From assembly GCF_002099425.1 (NCBI RefSeq), contig NW_018343982.1, forward strand, positions 11,815,501 to 11,879,500: 64,000 nucleotides of DNA. The letters run 5' to 3'. The notes below the pieces were generated by a model. That model saw only the letters and a program-made list of their open reading frames with translations, had not been told where the DNA came from and did no database searches. This DNA is from Phascolarctos cinereus. Its lineage: Eukaryota; Chordata; Mammalia; Diprotodontia; Phascolarctidae. Shown piece after piece: positions 57,241 through 64,000 of this stretch; within the stretch, counting starts at the first letter, position 1; the number at the start of each line of letters is the position of its first letter. The position numbers and the translations under genes were made by a program.

Positions 57241-58044
57241 GCCAGACTCCTAAGGAATCTGAGCCCCAATTCTAACTTTTAAGATGTTGTTTTCCTCAAT
57301 TAGCTTTTGTACTTTCTTTTTCATTTGGCCAGTTGTATTTTTTAAGGGGTTGTTTTATTCAGTGGATTTTTGTATCTTAGATACAAACTTAGTTAACTTC
57401 TCATTTGGGGTATTTTAATTTTTAGTACTTGGCATTCATTTGGAATTTATAACTACACAAAAATAATTGTGATTATTTTTTCTTCATATATGGCTAAAGT
57501 ATTTTGGGGCAGAGGAAAGTGGAGGAAAATTTCTACAAATATGGCAAAGGGAAACTAGCAGGTTGCTCTTATCACATAGGCTTTGGATAGTGCAACTACA
57601 GCACGCAATCCTGTGACACTAAGAAAAAGTAGTCAGCAGAATACAAGCCAAGGGCCAAAACTGGCTTACTACTCGTTTTCATACTGCACAGGCGCTAAAA
57701 ATAGTTCTTACATTCTTAAATCCAATTGGGCCATAGTTTGCAAATCCCTAACCATATCATCATTCTGATCTCTTTTATCTCTAGAAGTGTCTTCGAAATA
57801 CTTGATTGGTGAAAGAGTGGTTATACAATTTTCCTTGCTTTAATAAATAAAAGCTTGATCACAATTCTTTCTAAGTTCATTTTGGACAAAAGTGTCAGGC
57901 TACAAATTTTCCCTGCCTATATATTGACTGAATATTTGTTGAAATAGGTATTCCCAGTTTAACTATGAGCTTCTATTCTTGGTTATATAATTTACAGATA
58001 CCTTTTCTCCCCCCAAGCCTAACTCAGTGATTCTGTGGTTTAGG
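57241..58044. other. No recognised feature
   Basis: AT-rich intron; nothing recognised. Confidence 0.5.
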
Positions 58045-58430
58045 TTTCGGATTAGAATGAAATGAGGCACTCAGAGATCATCTCACAAACCAAAGGAAGT
58101 TTACTTAGATGTAGCATGAAAAAAAATATTAAGCAAGGTTATGGTACTGTTTCAGGTAAAACACAGCTCCCCGTGTCTCCATACAAAAGTGCATCTAGTT
58201 ACAAGGGTATGTTGCTACATAGGCAGTACAGCATCCATCGAGTATGAAGGGCATGGACACCTTATAGGCTGACCTTTTTTTACCATTGATAATTGGGCAA
58301 CCTAGATGGCTTGATCCTTCTTCTCCTAGACCAATTCAATCTTGGGCATAATTTCTCTTCCTTTTAGGTAAAAACTATCCCAGCCTACATGGCAGGGTGT
58401 TAGGAGAAACTAATTCAGCCATACATGGGC
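58045..58430 (-). mobile_element. Candidate endogenous-retrovirus LTR fragment
   Basis: ggattagaatgaaatgaggc resembles the edge of the block inserted in L2 at 41418-41988. On the minus strand, agtaaacttcctttggtttg looks like the polyadenylation region of an LTR. No internal genes; an old fossil at most. Confidence 0.36.
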
Positions 58431-58539
58431 AGAGCCTTAGGCAGAATTGCTCTTACCAGACAAGCATTTCCACTTATGCTACTGTTGTGTGAGAGAATGG
58501 CCTTAGTTGATTGCTGAAAGGTGAATGGAAGAATCTGAG

Positions 58540-58680
58540 TCAAAAAAGAACAGAATAAAAGGGAAAAGCCACAAAAAACAAAAACAAAAAAAGTGAAAAT
58601 AGCATGCTTCCATCTGCATTCAGACTCCATAGTTCTTTCTCTGAATATGGATGGATAGCATTTTCCATCATGAGTCAAAA
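58540..58680 (-). repeat. L1 3'UTR fragment
   Basis: atagcatgcttccatctgca, then cagactccatagttctttct and gcattttccatcatgag: the antisense L1 3'UTR, parallel to 50730-50800. Confidence 0.82.
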
Positions 58681-59084
58681 AGAAACATTTCTATGGTAGT
58701 TCTGTAACTACTAAGACTCTTACCATTACTCCCTGTCCAGGCCATTAAGTTTTCATATAAGGATTTGTACATTTTACAATTATAAGCAAAGGGCATGTTT
58801 CACAAAGAGTTGTAGAAAATGAAAGAAAAAAAACTTGATTTCATTAGAAAACACGGATGAAAATGTATGTTGCTTTAGCATGGAAATAGTTGGGTACTGA
58901 GAAAATTCTAAGCTAAAATATTTACTGAAAAATCAAAATATAATGTTCCCATGAGAAAGCAGTTAAGATGACAGTGAAAATAGGATATTGCAATAAACAT
59001 ATTCCAGAATATCTGGTTCAATGCAAAGACTAATCTAAAGGATAGTGATGGAAATACACAAAATGTGTTACAAAGAAATCTAAT
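58681..59084. other. No recognised feature
   Basis: Nothing recognised. Confidence 0.5.
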
Positions 59085-60080
59085 GTCCATTAGATTTGCC
59101 CCTATTTACATTCTTTACACTATTCTTTGCCCAGGCCAGTCCCTTTTCATGTACCTTTGATCCCATCCCCTCTCATAATTTCTAACTGATGATCCCTCCA
59201 ATCACCCCTGTTTCCCTAATATTTAATCTCTTTCTGTTTTTGGATCCATTCCATAATGCTTACAAACATCCCCAAACCACCTTCATTCTGAAAAAGATCT
59301 CACAGATCCTACTATCTCATTAAACCATTATCCTTACTGTATATCTCCACTCATTCACAACCAAATTCCAAGAAAAAGCTAATTCTATACTCATTACGTC
59401 CACTTCCTCTCATATAATTCACTTTTTATCCCTTTGTATGCTGGCTTTCAGCCCCATGACTCAATTGAAGCTTCTCTCTCCAAAATTACTGATTATATCC
59501 TTATTGCCAGATCAGATGGCCTTTTCTTAGTCCCCATCCTCCTCAACTGCTTCCCTGTCTCATCTTTCTAGGTACTCTTTTCTCTTTGGGGTTTCACAGC
59601 CCTGCATTTTTGGTTCTTTTTCTGACTGTGACTGATCTTTCTCAGTTTTCATTGCTCATTTGTCATCCATACCACACCACCTAATTTGGGCTTTTCCCCA
59701 CAATTCTCTCCTGGGCTCATTCCTATTTCTTATTCTTTTCATTAGCTGTTATGGGTTTAATTATGCAGATGATTCCAAATCTCTTACCTAGGCCTAGTTT
59801 CACTTCTGAGTACCAGTCACACATCTCTAAGTATGTGTTGCATATTTAAAATGACATCCTGTAGGCATCTTAAATTAAACATATCTAAAACCATACTCAT
59901 TATCTTTCCCACAAAACCCGCCTGTCTCCCAAACTTATTTGTATGTATTAAGGTCACAATCATCCTTCTAGTCACCATGGTTTGCCACCTATGTTTATCA
60001 TCCTAGATTTCTTCATTTCCCTTTACCACATATGTTTAATTAGGTATTAATAAATGCTTATTGATTGTGCCTGTGATTGT
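59085..60080 (+). repeat. L2-type LINE ORF2 RT and tail
   Basis: C/T-rich sense copy. ccccatgactcaattgaagc, gccagatcagatggcctttt, ttctctcctgggctcattcc, atgcagatgattccaaatct (YADDS, the RT catalytic box) and gcatcttaaattaaacatat (LKLN) are in family order. ttaataaatgcttattgatt at 60050 is an L2 tail. About 1 kb, the longest sense L2 here. Confidence 0.82.
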
Positions 60081-60084
60081 TTTA

Positions 60085-60400
60085 GTAGCTTTGTAGGGTA
60101 TGTATTGGAAGGGAGAGAGACAGAAAACAGAGAATCCAGTTAGGAGACTATTATAATAGTACAGGAAAGAAGTGATTAAGGACTAAAGTAAGGTAATGGC
60201 CATGTGAATGGAGAAAGAGGAATGGAAATATGAGATGCTATAGTGGTAGATCCTGTAGGCTTTGGAAATTGATCAACAAGGGAGCAGGGATGAAGGAGAG
60301 GGAAGAATCTATGATGACTCTGAGTTTAGGAAGCTGGATTGCTGAAGGATGGTGGTACCCTTGACAGATAAAAGGAGCATTTGAAAGAGGGTCTGCCCCT
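60085..60400 (-). repeat. L2-type LINE fragment
   Basis: gttaggagactattataata, gtaatggccatgtgaatgga, gatgactctgagtttaggaa and aggatggtggtacccttgac: antisense L2, next to a sense L2, so two separate insertions meet head to head. Confidence 0.8.
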
Positions 60401-61020
60401 ACAAGCTTTTGTTGCAATAACATCCAATTAAAACTTTAAAAAGGTTCAAACTTCCAGTTTAATTAGATTAAATAAATCCTTACCATGTATTCAGCAAAAT
60501 TTTTGCTCATATTATTATGATTTTAATTCTTTAAAGAAATATAATTTATTTGATATGTTTACTCCCATTGCCTTTGTATATTGCAGACCCTCTAGGTCTG
60601 AGTAAATGGTATTGGTGAGCTGTTATGGGTGAAAACAAAATATGATTATCCAGAGACTAGCTGTCTGGTGATGAGTGTCTCTCAATTTGGCTAAGTTGAT
60701 TTTGATGTGGGACTTGTAAGGCTTGTAGTTTACTAATACTGCCTTTAAGAACCTGGGATCACCTCACTACCATGGTAAGGCATTGAAATTGGACTTTAGT
60801 GGAGATTATTAATATTAAAAAAATTAAATGTGCTATTCCATGCCATATTTAAGTAAAGCAATCATTATCTAATGTATTTTCTTTACCTCTTTTAGGATGA
60901 CCTTAGTTCCTATTATGATTTGATTTGGGACATTTTTTTTTTGGCAGGGGATAGATGGTATTTCTTTTAAAATGTATTTCATTGTCAATAAATTATTATG
61001 TACTTGGGTAGGCTCCAAGT
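60401..61020. other. No recognised feature
   Basis: Nothing recognised. Confidence 0.5.
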
Positions 61021-61023
61021 TTT

Positions 61024-61084
61024 CATATCTATATCTATATATAGATATAGATATAGATATAGATATAGATATAGATATATAGAT
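61024..61084. repeat. (ATATAG)/(ATCTAT) palindromic microsatellite
   Basis: tctatatctatata turns into tagatatagatatag, so the two halves are inverted versions of one hexamer and can fold back. The surrounding minus-strand open frame is an artefact. Confidence 0.92.
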
Positions 61085-61857
61085 AACATATGTATTTACA
61101 AATCTGAAAAAAGGCCAATAAAATACATCTATAACTGAACAAAAAACTACAATCACAAATGTGTTATCAGTATGATATCCCAAAGAGAATGCAAAGCAGC
61201 AGCTGCAATGGATTAAATTTTATGTGTTCTTGAACACTTAAGTCATAAATGAAGTTCTGTCACAGCCTGTAATAGCAATTAGTTGTTTATCCCTGCAGTA
61301 TTAGAAAAACAAATTTATGATAGTCTAATGTAGTAATGGCTTCAGTTAGTTCTCAAGCTCCCTCTTATAGAGACATTTCTGTTTTGTTGTTAATACTATT
61401 TGGGGATTTCTTGTGGGATTTGTAGGCTCTGTTGTAGGTGTTATACTTGGAGTTAAAATTTATTGCATGCTGTTTCAAAAAAGTCTGAGTTTTGTTGAGA
61501 GGAATAATTTTATTTTATTATCTACAATGAAATTATTCCTATATGGAATAACTCAAAAATGTTTATTATTCTGATGCCAAATTTTAATGGAGTTTAATTT
61601 GCTTAATATACAGTATCCTAGCAATAACAAGGTTTCTGGACACTAAAATGAGTTTTATTTATAACTAACTGCATATTTTCCCTTCGTTACTTGTGGCCTG
61701 ACAATTTTTAAATTTTATAACACATCTTGAAAAATTCTTATAGATGCCATCTTTCTGTTATGTCACCTATCAACTGATAGAATAGATATAGAACTTCTGA
61801 TCTGGAAGGATATTTGGGCCTTTGTCAGATAAGGAAATGAGCTCTGAGAGGTGAAAT
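61085..61857. other. No recognised feature
   Basis: Nothing recognised. Confidence 0.5.
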
Positions 61858-61995
61858 TCAGTTTAATTCAATTCAGTAAGCATTTGCTAAATGCCTGTCA
61901 AGTGACAGCAAGAAAAACAAGTTAAAACAATTCCTGTTCTCAAGAACCTTTCATTCTCCTTGGATGCACAGTGCAACAGGTATATAGGTAAGTTA
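61858..61995 (-). repeat. L2-type 3' end
   Basis: attcagtaagcatttgctaa, then atgcctgtcaagtgacagc, attcctgttctcaagaacc and atgcacagtgcaac. Confidence 0.68.
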
Positions 61996-62358
61996 CAAAT
62001 TATATAAGCAGCAGATGTAAAGAAATTTCAGGACATGGGATCACTGACAAATCATAATACGAACTAACCACAAAACCACTCTACAAGCCCTACCAACCTG
62101 GAAAAGTGTGTTTGCAACATTTTGCATACGATCTACATGATGAAAAATTAAATGAAAAGTGGAAAATTCATTTGTAGCGCTTGTCTGCTCAAAATAGAAC
62201 ACCTAGATATTGGAGAGAAATATCCAGCAAATTGTCTTTGTTTTAGCAAAGCATATAGATCATTGATGAATAATTCTTTTTATAATAATTTCTTTTTATT
62301 CACCTATTTCCTCATTACATGGATGTAGGTTTTTTTTAGTCCCATTTATATTTTAATT

Positions 62359-62588
62359 GAGGCAGCTGGGTGGAGCAGTAGAGAGAGTGTTGGGAATGGA
62401 CTTGGGAGGACTTGAGTTCAAATCCGGCCTCAGACGCTTAGTAGCTGAGTAACCCTGGACAAGTCACATAACCCTATTTGTCTCACTTTCTTCATCTATA
62501 AAATGAGCTGGAGAAGGAAATGGCAGTATTTTTGCCAAGAAAACTCTAAATAAAGTTATAAAGAGTCAGACATGACTGAACAACAGAC
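62359..62588 (+). repeat. MAR1-type SINE (RTE-tailed), full length
   Basis: Head ggcagctgggtggagcagta, then gttcaaatccggcctcagac, aagtcacataaccctatttg, aaaatgagctggagaaggaa, tttttgccaagaaaactc and tail gagtcagacatgactgaaca. The whole MAR1 layout is intact. Confidence 0.92.
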
Positions 62589-62689
62589 CATACATACGTA
62601 GATTTCTATTCTTGTTAGATGTCATCTTCTTAGTTTCAGCCCAATGTTCTAGCCTGTCAAGATTATTTCTGACCTCAAATTTTTCACTG

Positions 62690-62768
62690 CAGCATCTTTG
62701 CCAAGAAAATCTCAAAAAGGGTCGTAAAGAGTTGTATGTAACTGAAATGACTGAACAACAACAATATT
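62690..62768 (+). repeat. RTE/MAR1 3' tail fragment
   Basis: agcatctttgccaagaaaat, then aagggtcgtaaagagttgta and aaatgactgaacaacaacaa: the same 3' tail as the MAR1 just upstream, without the SINE head. It could be a truncated MAR1 or an RTE 3' end. Confidence 0.8.
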
Positions 62769-63781
62769 TTAATTCATTAAAAAAATAATGTCCTGTAAGC
62801 CTGATATTTAATTTTGACTTATTATATCAAGCAAGTTTTTAAAATATAAAGGCTCCTTCTGTTGTGTACTTTCACATAGCCAATATGCATACATTTTCTC
62901 CAGCCTTTGCCATTTTACTACTACTAGTGTATGTTCCAAAATATAAGCCAGTATCAAAATTCTAAGTTAATCTTGACAGAGCAATTTAACCCATTTTCTG
63001 CTTGATAGAAATCCTCTTGTTCAATTCATCACTTAAATACTTTGGGCTGTATGGAATATGATTTGTCTCTAATCTTTCAGTTTTTTATTATTGGTTATTG
63101 TATAATACTTCACCACCAGGCAGTGCAAACTGTTTTCATTTTGGCTTTTGGTAGAATCATATTTTCTATGTAGCTTTTCAATTTGTATAAATTATTATTT
63201 TCTTTCTTAATTCTCAAGATGTTAGTAAACTAGTGTAATTTGTTATAATTTGATTAGTCTTGAAAAATTTACGAATGACATAAGTGTTAAGGAAATATAT
63301 TTTCTTTTCAGCAAGGAATATAATTATAACACTAAAATCAACCTAATTAATAATTCACACTTTCTACAGTGTGAGAAAGGAAGCAGACTATAAGAGAAAC
63401 AAAATGTATTTAATTTAGCCTTTAATATTTTCGTCATTTGGTAATCTCCATATCTTACAAGAATGAATATTTTACAGAGCGCCCTAGTCAATAATTTAAA
63501 GCTCTCCAAAAATGTTATCTTGTACAACACTCTTCAGTAGTTACAGAAGGGATAAAGAGGAAAAGGTGCTTATAATGCTTTCCCTCTTTATTCCGACACT
63601 TTCTATTCCTCATTGTATTGAAAAGACTTGCCACTTTGACAAATAACATCAATGAATGTGGAATTATTGTATCTCTGGCCTGCAAATGTTACTTATCTTA
63701 AAACCAGCTTTTAGTAACACTTTTTTGGGATTCCTCCTTTTTGTGGGATTCACTTGCCTTTTTCTAAATAATTTTAAATGT
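62769..63781. other. No recognised feature
   Basis: AT-rich intron; nothing recognised. Confidence 0.5.
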
Positions 63782-63855
63782 GAAAATAATAATAATATAT
63801 AATAATAAATATATTTAATATAGTAATATATAATAATAAAATAAAAATAATAATT
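63782..63855. repeat. AT-rich (TAATAA)-like tract
   Basis: Nearly pure A/T with taataataa and atataat units. Confidence 0.88.
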
Positions 63856-63879
63856 TCCCCCAATGACATGCAAGAATGA

Positions 63880-64000
63880 TTTTTTAGAATTTTTTAAAAA
63901 AAGTTTTAATTCCAAATTCTATCCATCCTTCCTTCCCCTCCTCTCTCCCTGAGACAGTAAGCAATCTGATATAGGTTATACTAGTGTAATCGCATTTCCA
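63880..64000 (-). repeat. L1 3'UTR, running off the window
   Basis: T-rich start, then ttttaattccaaattctatc, ccttcccctcctctctccct and agcaatctgatataggttat: antisense L1 3' end, parallel to 50540-50620. Its other end is outside the window. Confidence 0.85.

Larger units (their letters stand above)
28548..64000 (+). other. ATRNL1: ATRNL1 intron (partial, downstream)
   Basis: Starts at the donor gtatgt. The next expected coding sequence (ACDEWK followed by a Pro/Leu-rich turn and RFGHSAV) was not found in the remaining 35.4 kb, so this is a very long intron. It carries a far denser load of LINE sequence than the middle intron. Confidence 0.8.

Noticed and set aside
60869-61183. 104-codon minus-strand open frame with Ile-Ser repeats
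   Set aside because: It is driven by the ATATAG microsatellite.

Overview
This is a stretch of mammalian nuclear DNA, almost certainly from a marsupial. It is AT-rich, has no long open reading frames, and is packed with repeats typical of marsupial genomes: tRNA-derived SINEs of the SINE1_MD/WSINE1 type, MAR1-type SINEs with an RTE-derived tail, MIR/CORE-SINEs, marsupial L1, L2, L3/CR1 and RTE-clade LINEs, and hAT-type MITEs. I cannot tell an American opossum from an Australian marsupial by reading alone. All family names come from memory of repeat consensus features, not from a search.

The only host protein-coding sequence I can support is two exons on the + strand, at 21633-21816 and 28393-28547. 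Together they encode about 113 residues of the kelch beta-propeller of attractin-like protein 1 (ATRNL1). They are joined by a 6,576-bp intron with good GT/AG sites. The two exons form an in-frame unit: 184 + 155 = 339 nt, entering and leaving in phase 1. No further ATRNL1 exon was found upstream (more than 21 kb) or downstream (more than 35 kb), so the whole window appears to lie inside the gene and most of it is intron.

Region by region. Bases 1-21632 (upstream intron) hold an L3/CR1 fragment, a hAT foldback, several RTE fragments (including a pair arranged like a twin-priming inversion near 16.9-19.5 kb), an L1 3' end with perfect 14-bp target duplications, and many SINEs. Bases 21817-28392 (middle intron) hold a hAT MITE, two complete CORE-SINEs, an L1 5'UTR piece and an L1 3' piece. 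Bases 28548-64000 (downstream intron) hold a 2.1-kb antisense L1 with 17-bp duplications, long L2 tracts, a 5'-truncated 7SL RNA pseudogene, an L2/LTR-like/SINE nest, an internally deleted 'half-L1'-like element, an L1 inserted head-on into another L1, RTE pieces and several long microsatellites.

I found no novel gene system. The most unusual items are structural: the 7SL retropseudogene, the half-L1-like element, the L1-in-L1 insertion, the inverted RTE pair, a 26-bp near-perfect inverted repeat at 47353-47524, and a diverged direct-repeat pair at about 39.0 and 40.5 kb in a region I cannot otherwise classify.
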